Positions 1 to 11,148 of a DNA stretch of 42,713 nucleotides are shown here, in pieces. A model generated the notes under the pieces. The model saw only the letters and a list, made by a program, of their open reading frames with translations, did not search any database and was not told where the DNA came from. The translations under genes were made by a program, and so were the position numbers. Positions within the stretch are counted from its first letter, which is position 1. Every line of letters begins with the position of its first letter. The DNA is from Actinomycetota bacterium (lineage in GTDB: Bacteria > Actinomycetota > Actinomycetes > Actinomycetales > Microbacteriaceae): assembly GCA_947450345.1 (NCBI GenBank), contig CANFVD010000009.1:1-42713 (forward strand). The letters are read 5' to 3'.

Positions 1-974
<974 letters not shown>

Positions 975-1598
975 TTAGAAGAGCAGTGATGCGCTCCCGT
1001 GTGTGCGTGCTGCGTCGAAACGGGCAGAGACATCTGCCCAGTTGACAATGTTCCAAAACGCCGTGACGTAGTCGGCCTTGACGTTCTTGTAGTCGAGGTA
1101 GAAGGCGTGCTCCCACATGTCCAGCGTGAGCAGCGGAATGCTGGCGGCGGCAATGTTTGACTGCTGGTCGAAGAGCTGCTCAATGATCAGGCGCTTTCCC
1201 ACGACGTCGTAGGCAAGGAATGCCCAGCCCGAACCCTGGATGCCCATGGCCGTGGCCGTGAAGTGAGCCTGGAACTTATCAAAGTTGCCGAAGTACTCGT
1301 CGATAGCGGCAGCCAGCTCACCCTCGGGGCGTCCGCCGGCCTGAGGAGCGAGGTTCTTCCAGAAAATTGAGTGGTTGGTGTGTCCGCCGAGGTGGAACGC
1401 CAGGTCCTTCTCGAGCCGGTTAACGTTGGCGAAATCGCCGGCGTCACGAGCTTCTGCGAGCTTGTCGAGGGTGGTGTTGGCACCGGCGACATAGGCGGCG
1501 TGGTGCTTGCTGTGGTGAAGCTCCATGATGGTGGCGCTGATGTGCGGCGCGAGGGCCGAGTAGTCATAATCAAGTTCCGGGAGAACGTAAACAGGCAC
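975..1598 (-). CDS. sodA: Superoxide dismutase, Mn/Fe family
   Basis: Cytoplasmic enzyme that dismutates superoxide to oxygen and hydrogen peroxide. At 207 residues it has normal family length and no signal peptide. The four metal ligands are visible: His28, His76 in GGHTNHSIFW, and Asp160 and His164 in the DMWEHAFYLDY signature. A Gly before the second ligand and Gln residues near 145-146 suggest the Mn-type or cambialistic subgroup rather than strict Fe; this metal assignment is inference. The ATG at 1598 follows AGGAG. A TAGACT at plus 1655-1660 is a candidate -10 giving a leader of about 50 bases, so the gene is probably transcribed separately from whiA. Confidence 0.96.
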   Translation of the reverse strand: MPVYVLPELDYDYSALAPHISATIMELHHSKHHAAYVAGANTTLDKLAEARDAGDFANVNRLEKDLAFHLGGHTNHSIFWKNLAPQAGGRPEGELAAAIDEYFGNFDKFQAHFTATAMGIQGSGWAFLAYDVVGKRLIIEQLFDQQSNIAAASIPLLTLDMWEHAFYLDYKNVKADYVTAFWNIVNWADVSARFDAARTHGSASLLF

Positions 1599-1654
1599 AG
1601 TTTGCTCCTTGTGTAATCGCGACGTGTCGGGGAAAGATGTTGCTTTCGCCCCCT

Positions 1655-1660
1655 AGTCTA
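1655..1660 (-). promoter_or_regulatory. Candidate sodA -10 box (TAGACT)
   Basis: TAGACT on the minus strand between whiA and sodA, matching the hexamer found directly upstream of several other genes here. It would start a leader of roughly 50 bases. No clear -35 is visible. Confidence 0.35.
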
Positions 1661-1675
1661 CGGGTCGCGACGGGG

Positions 1676-2659
1676 CTAGCCGACATCGAAATCGTCGGGC
1701 AGATTGGCATCTGTCGACGGGATTCCCTTGTCCTTCGCGGTCTTGTCTGCCAAAGCGAGGAGACGCCGAATTCGGCCTGCCACGGCGTCTTTTGTCATCG
1801 GCGGATCGGCGAAGTGTCCGAGTTCATCGAGTGACGCTTCCCGGTGGTCGAGACGCAAGCGACCGGCGTACATCAGGTGGTGAGGGATGTCGTCACCCAG
1901 AATTTCGAGCGCGCGCTCTACACGTGCGCAAGCCGCGACGGCTGCCTGCGCACTCCGGCGCAGATTTGCATCGTCAAAGTTGACCAAGCGATTCGCCGTT
2001 GCACGAACTTCGCGTCGCGTGCGCAGTTCCTCCCACAGCGCGATACTCGTCGTTGCGCCCATAAGTGCCAACAGCGAGGAAATGGCATCGTCTTCGCGAA
2101 CCACGACACGGTGAACACCACGCACTTCACGAGCCTTGGCGGCCACGCCCAGTCGGTGAGCGGCACCCACCAGTGCCATGGCAGCTTCATTGGTGGGAGC
2201 AACGATATCGATGGCCGCCTGTCGACCTGGGTCGGTGAGGGAGCCGGCAGCCAGGAAGGCGCCCCGCCAGACTGCAGCAAGCTCCTCAAGGTTGCCGGTG
2301 GTCAAGCGGTTCGGCAAACCACGGATGGGGCGGCGACGGGCATCCAGCAGGCCGGTCTGCCGGGCCAACGTTTCTCCCTGTTCAACGACGCGCACGGTGA
2401 ACGTGGGGTCACCCGAGGCCACGGGCGAGAGACGCCCTTCGCTGGCGAGCCCATAAATCTCGGAGATGTCCCGACGCACACGGCTCGCCAGGTCTTGATC
2501 GTCGAGTTCAACTTCCACGGCAATGCGACCCGAAATAGTGTGCAGACCGCCGGCGAACCGAAGCAGCGCGCTCAGTTCCATGGCACGCAGGGGAAGCGCT
2601 GCCCCGGTGATATTTCGGAGTTCGGTCTTGACCGCAGCCGTGAGATTGGTTGATGACAT
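1676..2659 (-). CDS. whiA: DNA-binding protein WhiA
   Basis: WhiA is a DNA-binding protein found in nearly all Gram-positive bacteria; in Streptomyces it works with WhiB as a transcription factor for sporulation septation and cell division. The 327-residue product has the usual two-part build: an N-terminal region related to LAGLIDADG homing endonucleases but without nuclease function (roughly residues 20-200), and a C-terminal helix-turn-helix around residues 277-303 ([19 protein letters not shown]). An ATG at 2659 follows AGGGG. It starts 11 bases after rapZ ends, so the two are likely co-transcribed. In most actinobacteria yvcK (cuvA) sits between rapZ and whiA; it is absent here. Confidence 0.96.
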   Translation of the reverse strand: MSSTNLTAAVKTELRNITGAALPLRAMELSALLRFAGGLHTISGRIAVEVELDDQDLASRVRRDISEIYGLASEGRLSPVASGDPTFTVRVVEQGETLARQTGLLDARRRPIRGLPNRLTTGNLEELAAVWRGAFLAAGSLTDPGRQAAIDIVAPTNEAAMALVGAAHRLGVAAKAREVRGVHRVVVREDDAISSLLALMGATTSIALWEELRTRREVRATANRLVNFDDANLRRSAQAAVAACARVERALEILGDDIPHHLMYAGRLRLDHREASLDELGHFADPPMTKDAVAGRIRRLLALADKTAKDKGIPSTDANLPDDFDVG

Positions 2660-2670
2660 GACTACCCCTG

Positions 2671-3540
2671 CTACTCGCGACCCAGATCGCGGTGTTTCAC
2701 GCTGACATCGAGGCCCGGAATGTCCCGCAGCATCGCTGAAATAGATTCTACGAGAGCAACCGACCGATGTTTACCGCCGGTGCAACCGATTGCCAGCGTG
2801 ACATGCCTCTTGTTTTCTCTCTGGAACCCCGCCCACACGGGCTCGAGAGCGCGCGTGTATGCCTCGAGGAACTCAACGGCCCCCGTGCTGGACATCACGA
2901 ACGCGGAGACGTCCGGGTCGAGTCCCGTCTTCGAGCCGAGGTCGGCCTCCCAAAAGGGATTCGGCAGGAATCGTGCGTCGGCCATGATGTCGACGTCGGT
3001 CGGCGTTCCGTATTTGAATCCAAAGCTCTGCACGGTCACACGCAACTGTGACTGATCGGCGCCGGCAAACATCTGAGACACCGTGGCTGAGAGCTGATGG
3101 ATGTTCTTGTCTGACGTGTCGATAATAACGTCGGCATATTCACGAACATCTGCCAGTCGGATCCGCTCGGCCTCAATTCCGTCGAGAATCGTACCGTCGC
3201 CCTGAAGCGGGTGCGGCCGGCGAACAGACTCGAAGCGACGCACGAGTGCGGCATCGGTCGCATCGAGGAAAACGACACTGACGTTCGTGCCGTCTCGCAA
3301 CGACGCCACGATGTCTTTGAGGTCCGAAAAAAAGGAACCCGTTCGCACGTCGAAGACGGCGGCAATACGAGGCATATTAGATCCAGCCGCCGAGGCGAGC
3401 TCGATGAGCGGACGCAACATAGCCGGGGGCAGGTTATCAACAACGTACCAGCCCATATCCTCGAGAGACTTCGCAGCCGTTGATCGACCTGCACCGGACA
3501 TTCCGGTGAGGATCAACAGGTCTTGAGGAGAGTCAGGCAT
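2671..3540 (-). CDS. rapZ: RNase adapter/nucleotide-binding protein RapZ (YvcJ family)
   Basis: P-loop NTPase family protein. In E. coli RapZ presents the small RNA GlmZ to RNase E; in Gram-positives (YvcJ) the role is less clear. The 289-residue sequence shows the Walker A GMSGAGRS at residues 13-20, VVDNLPP shortly after, the family block [12 protein letters not shown], and near the C-terminus [10 protein letters not shown] at 252-261, which belongs to the domain linked to RNA or metabolite binding. Whether the E. coli role applies here is unknown. The gene lies 31 bases downstream of uvrC. A TAGGCT overlapping the uvrC stop (plus 3574-3579) could drive it from a leader of about 27 bases; no good Shine-Dalgarno is visible. 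Confidence 0.95.
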   Translation of the reverse strand: MPDSPQDLLILTGMSGAGRSTAAKSLEDMGWYVVDNLPPAMLRPLIELASAAGSNMPRIAAVFDVRTGSFFSDLKDIVASLRDGTNVSVVFLDATDAALVRRFESVRRPHPLQGDGTILDGIEAERIRLADVREYADVIIDTSDKNIHQLSATVSQMFAGADQSQLRVTVQSFGFKYGTPTDVDIMADARFLPNPFWEADLGSKTGLDPDVSAFVMSSTGAVEFLEAYTRALEPVWAGFQRENKRHVTLAIGCTGGKHRSVALVESISAMLRDIPGLDVSVKHRDLGRE

Positions 3541-3571
3541 CGCATTTCACTGGTTCGGTTGGCGGGCGTCC

Positions 3572-5455
3572 TCAGCCTATCGCGGGCTGTTCGTCCGGAT
3601 TTAGTGTTCGATGAATCGCGTGTGCCAAATCAGGGGTGATACCCGTGATCGAAGACAACTCGTCGAGGGGAGCTGCGCGTAAGCGAGCGACGGATCCAAA
3701 GTGTCGGAGCAGGGCCGTCGCCTTTTTGTCACCGAGGCCCGGCACGGAGGTGAGGACGGTCGAAATGTCGCGCTTGCGGCGTTGACGCTGGAACGTGATG
3801 GCGAAGCGGTGCGCCTCATCGCGAATTCTCTGAACCATGAAGAGCGCCTCGGACATTCGGGGAAGAATCACCGGAAAGTCGCTTCCCGGCAACCAGAGTT
3901 CTTCGAGTCGCTTGGCAATGCCCACCACGGGTATGTCGATGCCTGCCTTCTCGAGCACGGCGCGCGCCGCATTCACCTGCGGGAGGCCACCGTCCACAAG
4001 AAAAAGACCGGGTGGATAGGCAAACGACGACTTCTCCCCCTCGGTCGGCTGCTGCCCCAGATAGGCCACGCGACGAGTGAGGACCTGGCCCATGGCATCG
4101 GTATCGTCTCGAGCCTCAGTAAGCGAGAATTTTCGGTAGTGCGCTTTTCGGGGCAGGCCGTCCTCAAATACGACCATGGAGGCGACGATTTCCGTGCCCT
4201 GCAGATGGCTGATGTCGAAACACTCTATGCGCAGGGGCGGTGCATCGAGACCGATGGCGTCCTGAATGTCGGCCAACGCCTGACTCCGGGTGCTGAAGTC
4301 GTTGAGGCGTCGGTTTTTGTACTGAATCAGCTGCTCACCCGCGTTCATGACGACCGTTTCCAGGAGGCGTCGTGCCTCTCCGCGTTGCGCGACCGTCAGG
4401 CGGACCGCCGCCGCCCGCGGTTTGTCGAGCATGGTGCGCCGCCGTTCGGTGAGCCACTGACTCAGGGCAGCGGCATCGTCGGGCAACTCGGGGAGGATCA
4501 CCACGGGAGCGGGTATTTCGTCCTGTACGAAGGCTTGCCTGATGATGCTGTCGACAAGGTCTGAACTGGTGACGTCGAGTTCGGTGTCCACGGTCCACGC
4601 TCGAACGCCACGAACCCGTCCCCCGCGCACCATGAACTGTTGAACCGTCGCACTGAGGTCGTCGCGCGCGAAGCCAAAGACATCGGCGTCGAGATCCTCG
4701 GTCAGCACCACGGCGCTCTTTGCGGCCACCGTCGTCAGGGCTTCGAGATTGTCGCGATACCGAGCGGCTGTCTCGTAATCTTGAACGTCGCTCGCGGCCA
4801 CCATTCGCTCGCGCATGTTCGCGATGAATGTGTCGTTGTCACCGCCCATGAATGACGCCATTTCTTGTGCGATGGCTCTGTGCTCGGTCGGAGTCACGCG
4901 GTCGACGCACGGAGCGGCACATCGACCGATGTCACCGAGAAGGCAAGGGCGCAGTGTCTTATGGGCACGGGCGTAGATACTGTCGGAACAGGTCCGCACG
5001 GGAAACGGCTTCAGAAGCAGATCGAGGCTCTCGCGAATTGCCCACGTCTTGGTAAACGGACCGAAGTAGGTGGCTCGCGGGATATTGCGGCGGCGCGTCA
5101 CGACAACGCGTGGCACGTCGTCTCCGAGCGTGATGGCCAGATAGGGGTAGGACTTGTCGTCGGTGAACTGCACGTTGAAGGGCGGATCAAACTCCTTGAT
5201 CCACGTGAATTCAAGCTGCAGCGCCTCGAACTCCGTCTTGACGACCGTCCACGTCACGTCGGCAGCCGACGTGACCATGCGTCGAGTTCGGTTGTGGAGC
5301 GACGCGAGCGGTGCAAAGTATGACGTCAGGCGCGCGCGAAGATTCTTTGCTTTGCCGACGTACAGCACGCGACCGTTTGCGTCGAGAAATCGATACACAC
5401 CGGGCTGAATCGGGATGTCCCCCGTGGGCGGTCTGAAGGAGAGTTCGTTGGCCAT
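3572..5455 (-). CDS. uvrC: Excinuclease ABC subunit C
   Basis: UvrC makes the dual incisions on each side of a lesion in nucleotide-excision repair after UvrB loading. The 627-residue protein has the GIY-YIG nuclease at the N-terminus (GVYRF at 19-23, LYVGKAKNLRARL from 31), a UVR helix that contacts UvrB around residues 215-240, the RNase H-like 5' incision domain including IECFDISHLQG, and a C-terminal double helix-hairpin-helix starting at VPGLGDKKA. Its ATG at 5455 lies two bases beyond the uvrA stop, so it should be co-transcribed with uvrA. This places uvrB-uvrA-uvrC in one row, whereas mycobacteria keep uvrC apart from uvrB/uvrA. Confidence 0.98.
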   Translation of the reverse strand: MANELSFRPPTGDIPIQPGVYRFLDANGRVLYVGKAKNLRARLTSYFAPLASLHNRTRRMVTSAADVTWTVVKTEFEALQLEFTWIKEFDPPFNVQFTDDKSYPYLAITLGDDVPRVVVTRRRNIPRATYFGPFTKTWAIRESLDLLLKPFPVRTCSDSIYARAHKTLRPCLLGDIGRCAAPCVDRVTPTEHRAIAQEMASFMGGDNDTFIANMRERMVAASDVQDYETAARYRDNLEALTTVAAKSAVVLTEDLDADVFGFARDDLSATVQQFMVRGGRVRGVRAWTVDTELDVTSSDLVDSIIRQAFVQDEIPAPVVILPELPDDAAALSQWLTERRRTMLDKPRAAAVRLTVAQRGEARRLLETVVMNAGEQLIQYKNRRLNDFSTRSQALADIQDAIGLDAPPLRIECFDISHLQGTEIVASMVVFEDGLPRKAHYRKFSLTEARDDTDAMGQVLTRRVAYLGQQPTEGEKSSFAYPPGLFLVDGGLPQVNAARAVLEKAGIDIPVVGIAKRLEELWLPGSDFPVILPRMSEALFMVQRIRDEAHRFAITFQRQRRKRDISTVLTSVPGLGDKKATALLRHFGSVARLRAAPLDELSSITGITPDLAHAIHRTLNPDEQPAIG

Positions 5456-5457
5456 GA

Positions 5458-8319
5458 TCAGCGTGTGTGGTCAAATACCTCGCGGAGGAAGACCGCCGTG
5501 TGGCTCTCCGACGAACGGGCGACATCCTCGGGGGTTCCCGTCGCCAAGACACTTCCCCCGCCGGACCCGCCTTCCGGACCCAAGTCGATGACCCAGTCGG
5601 CCGACTTGATGACATCCAGATTGTGCTCGATCACGATAACGGTGTTGCCCTTGTCGACGAGCGACTGAAGCACGATGAGCAGCTTGCGCACGTCCTCAAA
5701 GTGAAGACCCGTTGTCGGCTCGTCGAGAACGTACACCGTGCGACCATTCGAACGACGCTGCAATTCGGTCGACAGCTTAACCCGCTGTGCTTCACCACCG
5801 GACAGCGTTGTCGCGCTCTGCCCCAGACGCACGTAACCGAGGCCGACGTCCACCAGTGTCTTGAGATAGCGGTGGATGGCAGAGATGGGTTCGAAGAACT
5901 CCGCAGCCTCACTAATGGGCATGTCAAGAACCTCAGAGATGTTCTTCCCCTTGTAGCGGACCTGCAAAGTCTCACGGTTGTAGCGAGCACCGTGGCAGAC
6001 CTCGCAGTCAACGTAGACGTCGGGCAAGAAGTTCATCTCGATCTTGATCGTGCCATCACCCGAACACGCCTCGCAGCGTCCACCTTTGACGTTGAAACTG
6101 AAGCGGCCCTGCTGGTAACCGCGCATCTTCGACTCGGAGGTCTCGGCAAAGAGGGCTCGAATCTTGTCGAAAACGCCGGTGTAGGTCGCGGGGTTGGACC
6201 GGGGGGTTCTTCCGATGGGCGCCTGATCGACGTGAACAACCTTGTCGAGATGTTCGATGCCCGTGATGCGCTTGTGCTTGGCCGGAATCGAGCGCGCGCC
6301 GTTGAGAGTATTGGCCAATGAGCGGTAGAGGATGTCGTTGACGAGCGAGGATTTACCCGATCCCGAGACGCCGGTTACCGCAGTGAAGATGCCGAGCGGA
6401 AATTCAACGTCTATCTGACGAAGATTGTTCGCCGCGGCACCTTCGACGCGCAACAGACGATCAGCGTCCCGTGGCCGCCGGGCTTTGGGAACACCAATCG
6501 AGACGCGACCCGAGAGATAGTCGGCAGTGAGGGAACGTGTGTTAGGTAGCAGGTCCGCCACGCTACCCGAGTGCACCACCTCTCCCCCGTGCGTGCCAGC
6601 ACCGGGGCCAATGTCGACAATCCAGTCGGCGGTGTGAATAGTGTCCTCATCGTGTTCGACGACGATGAGGGTGTTGCCCAAATCGCGGAGCTTCAACAGG
6701 GTGTCAATGAGACGACGATTATCGCGCTGGTGGAGACCGATGCTCGGTTCGTCGAGAACGTACAGAACGCCGGTCAGCCCACTACCGATTTGCGTGGCCA
6801 ATCGGATGCGTTGTGCTTCGCCTCCCGAGAGACTCCCGGCAGCACGGCCCAGGGTGAGATACGTCAATCCAACTTCAACAAGAAAAGCCAGGCGGGCACG
6901 GATCTCGCGAAGCACCTGAGCAGCGATGTGTGCGTCGCGTTCACTCAGGGAAATGTCGTTCATGAACGCTTGAGCATCCGCCAGTGACAGTTCGGTGATG
7001 TCAGAAATTGATTTGTCGGCAACCCTCACGGCAAGAACCTCAGGACGAAGTCGCTTTCCCGAGCACTCGAGACAGGGCACCTCGCGAAGAAACTCTGACC
7101 ATCGGGCGCGCTGAACATCTGTTTCTGCCTGCAAGTACTGACGCTCGATGTAAGGAATGACGCCCTCAAAGCCCGAGCTGTAGGCGACCTCGCGCCCGTA
7201 GCGGTTCTTCCACCGCACCTTGACGTTGAAGTCGTTACCCGTCAGGACAGCGTCGCGAATGTCCGGCGACAGGTCTCGCCACGGTGTTCCCAAATCGAAG
7301 TCGAGATCCCGAGCCAAACCGTTGAGGAGTTTCTCGTAGTAGTTGTAGAGGCTCTTGCCCTGTGACGACCAAGGGATGATGACACCCTCGGCCAGGCTCA
7401 ATTCATCGTCGCCGATGAGTAGGTCTTCATCCACCGACATTCGCGTGCCGAGACCAGAACATGCTGGGCACGCGCCGAAGGGCGAGTTGAAACTGAAGGT
7501 GCGTGGCTCAATCTCCGTGACCGAGATTTCGTGACCGTTGGGACACGACAGCTTCTCGGAGAAGTTCTGCCACGCGGCATCGCCCTCGCGGTCGACGTAG
7601 TTAATGACGACGGTGCCCGCCGTGAGCTTGAGCGCTGTCTCGAGCGAATCGGTGAGTCGACCCAGGGTGTCCGGACCGGCAACGAGGCGGTCCACAATCA
7701 CAGAGATGTCGTGTTTGTAAGACTTCTTCAGCGTCGGTGGTTCGGTCAGGCTGACCTGCTCTCCGTCCACGAGAGCGCGGGCATATCCGGCGCTGGCAAG
7801 TTCGGCGAACAGATCGACAAACTCACCCTTCTTGCCGCTCACAACCGGAGCGACGATCAAGTAGCGAGTGCCTTCGTCGAGCTCCATCAGGTGATCGGCG
7901 ATTTGCTGAACAGATTGCGACTGAATAGCTGCGTCGCACTCGGGGCAATGCGGAATACCAATACGCGCCCAGAGGAGTCGCATGTAGTCGTAGATTTCGG
8001 TGATTGTGCCGACCGTCGACCGCGGGTTGCGGTTGGTTGACTTCTGGTCGATTGACACCGCCGGTGACAACCCCTCGATGAAATCCACGTCCGGACGATC
8101 TACTTGACCGAGGAACTGGCGGGCGTACGCAGAGAGTGATTCAACGTAGCGTCGCTGCCCCTCGGCAAAAATCGTGTCGAAGGCCAGTGATGATTTTCCC
8201 GAGCCGGAAAGTCCGGTGAAGACGACGAGTGAGTCGCGCGGAATCTCGACGCTGACGTTCTTCAGATTGTGAACGCGCGCGCCGGAGACGCTCAGCGTAT
8301 TGCGACCTACGGGACTCAT
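5458..8319 (-). CDS. uvrA: Excinuclease ABC subunit A
   Basis: Damage-sensing ATPase of nucleotide-excision repair; a UvrA dimer delivers UvrB to lesions. The 953-residue protein carries two ABC modules. The first P-loop GLSGSGKSS is at residues 36-44, with the signature SLSGGEAQR; the second has GVSGSGKSS and TLSGGEAQR. Zinc-binding clusters are seen in the first module (CPNGH ... CPAC) and the second (CEAC ... CEVC). The ATG at 8319 has no Shine-Dalgarno, but a TAGACT ends 6 bases upstream, so a leaderless message is predicted. It is preceded by uvrB (68-base gap) and followed at once by uvrC. Confidence 0.98.
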   Translation of the reverse strand: MSPVGRNTLSVSGARVHNLKNVSVEIPRDSLVVFTGLSGSGKSSLAFDTIFAEGQRRYVESLSAYARQFLGQVDRPDVDFIEGLSPAVSIDQKSTNRNPRSTVGTITEIYDYMRLLWARIGIPHCPECDAAIQSQSVQQIADHLMELDEGTRYLIVAPVVSGKKGEFVDLFAELASAGYARALVDGEQVSLTEPPTLKKSYKHDISVIVDRLVAGPDTLGRLTDSLETALKLTAGTVVINYVDREGDAAWQNFSEKLSCPNGHEISVTEIEPRTFSFNSPFGACPACSGLGTRMSVDEDLLIGDDELSLAEGVIIPWSSQGKSLYNYYEKLLNGLARDLDFDLGTPWRDLSPDIRDAVLTGNDFNVKVRWKNRYGREVAYSSGFEGVIPYIERQYLQAETDVQRARWSEFLREVPCLECSGKRLRPEVLAVRVADKSISDITELSLADAQAFMNDISLSERDAHIAAQVLREIRARLAFLVEVGLTYLTLGRAAGSLSGGEAQRIRLATQIGSGLTGVLYVLDEPSIGLHQRDNRRLIDTLLKLRDLGNTLIVVEHDEDTIHTADWIVDIGPGAGTHGGEVVHSGSVADLLPNTRSLTADYLSGRVSIGVPKARRPRDADRLLRVEGAAANNLRQIDVEFPLGIFTAVTGVSGSGKSSLVNDILYRSLANTLNGARSIPAKHKRITGIEHLDKVVHVDQAPIGRTPRSNPATYTGVFDKIRALFAETSESKMRGYQQGRFSFNVKGGRCEACSGDGTIKIEMNFLPDVYVDCEVCHGARYNRETLQVRYKGKNISEVLDMPISEAAEFFEPISAIHRYLKTLVDVGLGYVRLGQSATTLSGGEAQRVKLSTELQRRSNGRTVYVLDEPTTGLHFEDVRKLLIVLQSLVDKGNTVIVIEHNLDVIKSADWVIDLGPEGGSGGGSVLATGTPEDVARSSESHTAVFLREVFDHTR

Positions 8320-8325
8320 GCTTCG

Positions 8326-8331
8326 AGTCTA
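8326..8331 (-). promoter_or_regulatory. Predicted leaderless -10 box of uvrA (TAGACT)
   Basis: TAGACT on the minus strand, then 6 bases (CGAAGC), then the uvrA ATG at 8319. This spacing would put the transcription start at the A of the start codon. No Shine-Dalgarno is present and no strong -35 is visible. Confidence 0.5.
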
Positions 8332-8387
8332 CGAGCCGGAGAGTGGTGCAGAGTCCTCAGCGACCGGCGGAATTCATCGTTGGAGAA

Positions 8388-10460
8388 CTAGTCGTGGCCA
8401 GCAGTTCGGATGGCCCGTAGGTCACGCTTAACCTCGGACAGTTCGTCGCGCAAACGGGCTGCCAGTTCGAACTTCAACTCGGCGGCTGCCGACAGCATCT
8501 GTGCGTTGAGATCGGCGATGAGTTGCTCGAGAGCGTCCACGCCCTCCCCCGCAATTCGGGGCAATCCTCCGCGATCACTGCCCGAAGCGGGCTTCTTGCG
8601 TCGACGTTCGAGATCGCTCATCAGTTCGGCGGTGTCGGCTTCCTCGCGCGCCAGCATCACCGTAATGTCGGCAATCTTCTTCTTGAGTGGTTGGGGGTCG
8701 ACGCCATGCTCAACGTTGTAGGCAATTTGGCGGTCGCGGCGGCGATTAGTCTCGTCGATGGCTTCTGCCATTGATCGCGTGACGGTGTCGGCATACATGT
8801 GCACTTCACCCGAGATGTTGCGCGCGGCGCGACCAATGGTCTGAATGAGCGACGTGGCTGACCGTAAGAAGCCCTCCTTGTCGGCATCCAGGATGCTGAC
8901 CAGCGATACCTCGGGCAGGTCGAGTCCCTCACGCAGGAGGTTAATGCCGACGAGAACGTCGTAGACACCCTGACGCAGTTCGGTGAGAAGTTCCACGCGT
9001 CGCAGCGTGTCAACGTCGGAATGCAAGTAGCGAACCCGCACGCCCGCCTCATCGAGGAACGCGGTCAGCTCCTCGGACATCTTTTTGGTCAGCGTCGTGA
9101 CGAGAACGCGTTCGTTACGCGCGGTGCGGACACGAATCTCTTCGAGCAGATCGTCAATCTGACCCTTCGACGGCTTGACCACGACTCGGGGGTCCACCAA
9201 ACCGGTGGGGCGAATAATCTGCTCGACGACACCGTCGGCGATACCCATTTCATACTTGCCCGGCGTAGCGGAGAGGTAGACCGTCTGTCCCGTTCGCTCC
9301 GAGAACTCGTCGAAACGCAGGGGGCGGTTGTCGAGTGCGCTGGGGAGTCTGAATCCGTGCTCAACGAGAGTTCGTTTGCGTGAGGCATCGCCTTCCGACA
9401 TTCCGCCCAACTGAGGCACCGTGACGTGAGACTCATCGATGACGCACAGAAAGTCATCGGGGAAATAGTCGAGCAGACAGGTCGGCGGTTGACCTGGCTC
9501 GCGTGCCTCAATGTGGCGCGAATAGTTCTCGATGCCCGAGCAGAATCCAATTTGCTGCATCATTTCGATGTCGAAGGTGGTCCGCATGCGAAGTCGTTGC
9601 GCCTCGAGAAGTTTGCCTGCGCGCTCAAACTCTGCGAGACGCTCATCGAGTTCGTCGCGGATGGTGTTAATGGCCCGCGTGATGGTCTCCGGGCTGGCCA
9701 CGTACTGTGTAGCGGGAAAGACGGCGATTGACTGGTGACGTTCAATGATTTCGGCCGTGAGCGGATGCAGCGTGTACAACGCCTCAATCTCGTCGCCAAA
9801 CAGCTCAATGCGAATCGCATATTCCTCGTAGACCGGAATGATCTCGATCGTGTCGCCACGAACCCGGAAATTGCCACGGGAGAAGTCGATGTCGTTGCGG
9901 GCGTACTGCATGTTCACGAACGAGCGGGCAATGGTGTCACGCCCAATGCGTTGACCCACTTCCAGGGGCAGCATGGCGTTGAGATACTCTTCGGGAGCAC
10001 CGAGTCCGTAGATGCAGGACACGGTACTCACGACGACAACGTCTCGCCGGCTCAGCAGTGAGGTGGTTGTTGAGTGACGCAACCGCTCCACCTCGGCGTT
10101 GATGCTCGAGTCCTTTTCAATGAACGTGTCTGTTTGCGGAACGTAGGCCTCAGGCTGGTAGTAGTCGTAGTAGGAGACAAAGTACTCGACCGCGTTGTCG
10201 GGCATGAGTTCGCGAAATTCACTCGCGAGCTGAGCGGCCAGTGTTTTGTTGTGGGCAAGAATCAACGTCGGGCGCTGAAGTTCTTCGACAAGCCACGCCG
10301 TGGTGGCCGACTTACCTGTTCCCGTTGCACCAAGCAGAACGACATCCGTCTCACCGGCCCGGAGCCGCGAGGCCAACTCCGCAATAGCGGCCGGTTGGTC
10401 ACCGCTGGGAACGTAGTCGCTGACGACCCGGAAGGGATTATTCGCTCGGGTTGCCTGCAT
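8388..10460 (-). CDS. uvrB: Excinuclease ABC subunit B
   Basis: DNA helicase-like ATPase that verifies damage and recruits UvrC. The 690-residue protein shows Walker A GATGTGKS at 44-51, the damage-probing beta-hairpin region around [16 protein letters not shown], the DEAD-type box CVIDESHVT, helicase motif VI near QTIGRAARN, and a C-terminal UVR helix (about 650-690) that pairs with UvrC. The ATG at 10460 lies 4 bases after the coaE stop. There is no Shine-Dalgarno, and TAGACT lies 6 bases upstream, so it may be made from both a coaE read-through message and its own leaderless transcript. The coaE-uvrB-uvrA order is the usual actinobacterial one. Confidence 0.98.
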   Translation of the reverse strand: MQATRANNPFRVVSDYVPSGDQPAAIAELASRLRAGETDVVLLGATGTGKSATTAWLVEELQRPTLILAHNKTLAAQLASEFRELMPDNAVEYFVSYYDYYQPEAYVPQTDTFIEKDSSINAEVERLRHSTTTSLLSRRDVVVVSTVSCIYGLGAPEEYLNAMLPLEVGQRIGRDTIARSFVNMQYARNDIDFSRGNFRVRGDTIEIIPVYEEYAIRIELFGDEIEALYTLHPLTAEIIERHQSIAVFPATQYVASPETITRAINTIRDELDERLAEFERAGKLLEAQRLRMRTTFDIEMMQQIGFCSGIENYSRHIEAREPGQPPTCLLDYFPDDFLCVIDESHVTVPQLGGMSEGDASRKRTLVEHGFRLPSALDNRPLRFDEFSERTGQTVYLSATPGKYEMGIADGVVEQIIRPTGLVDPRVVVKPSKGQIDDLLEEIRVRTARNERVLVTTLTKKMSEELTAFLDEAGVRVRYLHSDVDTLRRVELLTELRQGVYDVLVGINLLREGLDLPEVSLVSILDADKEGFLRSATSLIQTIGRAARNISGEVHMYADTVTRSMAEAIDETNRRRDRQIAYNVEHGVDPQPLKKKIADITVMLAREEADTAELMSDLERRRKKPASGSDRGGLPRIAGEGVDALEQLIADLNAQMLSAAAELKFELAARLRDELSEVKRDLRAIRTAGHD

Positions 10461-10464
10461 TGCT

Positions 10465-11070
10465 TCAGTCTACGGAACCGTTCTGAAGCGACGCGTAGAC
10501 CACCTCGACCTCTCGGCGAGTTTCATTGACGCTCGTTTCGGTTGAGATGACATAGTCGGCGATTGCCCGGCGTTCGGAATTGGTGGCTTGGGCCCTGAGG
10601 CGCGCCCGTGCATCGGCCTCCGACATGTTGCGCTCATTCACGAGTCGAGACACACGAGTCTCATCTGCCGCATCAACGACGATGACAGCATCAAATTCGT
10701 TGGCACGGCCGGCCTCGACCAGGAGGGGCACGTCGTAAATGATCACGGCATCAGGGTCCGCTGAGCGTGCCCGCGCGAAGGCTTCGGCAGACAGACGGCC
10801 AACTTCCGGATGAACAATCGCCTCGAGCCGCAGACGGGCACTCTCGTCCCCAAAAACAAGTCGGCCAAGAGCGGGACGATCAAGTACACGGTCGCTCGTG
10901 AGCACGCCGGCGCCGAATTCCTTCACGACGGCCGCAAGCCCGGGCGAACCTGGTGCCACCGCGTCTCGGGCCAACTGGTCCGCGTCGACGATGGTGGCAC
11001 CACACTCCTCGAGCATGCGCGCAACAGTTGATTTTCCGGCGGCAATCCCACCCGTCAAAGCGACCAGCAT
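10465..11070 (-). CDS. coaE: Dephospho-CoA kinase
   Basis: Last enzyme of coenzyme A synthesis; phosphorylates the 3'-hydroxyl of dephospho-CoA with ATP. The 201-residue product has the P-loop GGIAAGKS at residues 7-14, the [10 protein letters not shown] segment that binds substrate, and normal length for the single-domain enzyme. Mycobacterial CoaE carries an extra C-terminal DUF domain which is missing here. The ATG at 11070 has TAGGCT six bases upstream and no Shine-Dalgarno, so it is predicted to be leaderless; a strong terminator separates it from rpsA. Its TGA stop overlaps the uvrB -10 box by one base. Confidence 0.97.
   Translation of the reverse strand: MLVALTGGIAAGKSTVARMLEECGATIVDADQLARDAVAPGSPGLAAVVKEFGAGVLTSDRVLDRPALGRLVFGDESARLRLEAIVHPEVGRLSAEAFARARSADPDAVIIYDVPLLVEAGRANEFDAVIVVDAADETRVSRLVNERNMSEADARARLRAQATNSERRAIADYVISTETSVNETRREVEVVYASLQNGSVD
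10467..10472 (-). promoter_or_regulatory. Predicted leaderless -10 box of uvrB (TAGACT)
   Basis: TAGACT on the minus strand within the last codons of coaE, 6 bases (GAAGCA) ahead of the uvrB ATG at 10460. The arrangement GTAGACT-N6-ATG matches that of uvrA almost exactly. Confidence 0.5.
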
Positions 11071-11076
11071 GGTGCA

Positions 11077-11082
11077 AGCCTA
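11077..11082 (-). promoter_or_regulatory. Predicted leaderless -10 box of coaE (TAGGCT)
   Basis: TAGGCT on the minus strand, 6 bases (TGCACC) before the coaE ATG at 11070, just downstream of the rpsA terminator. A separate promoter is needed here because the terminator should stop rpsA transcription. The T-rich tract of the terminator occupies the -35 side. Confidence 0.55.
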
Positions 11083-11101
11083 CGTGCCACAGGCAATAAA
11101 A

Positions 11102-11134
11102 AAGTGAGGGGCGCCCAGTAGGCGCCCCTCACTT
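11102..11134 (-). terminator. Strong intrinsic terminator of rpsA
   Basis: Perfect 14-bp inverted repeat (11102-11115 with 11121-11134) around a 5-base loop. Read on the minus strand it is followed by a run of six T and ATT. It lies 15 bases past the rpsA stop. On the plus strand there is no T-run, so it acts for rpsA. Confidence 0.93.
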
Positions 11135-11148
11135 CGAAAGCAGATTGC

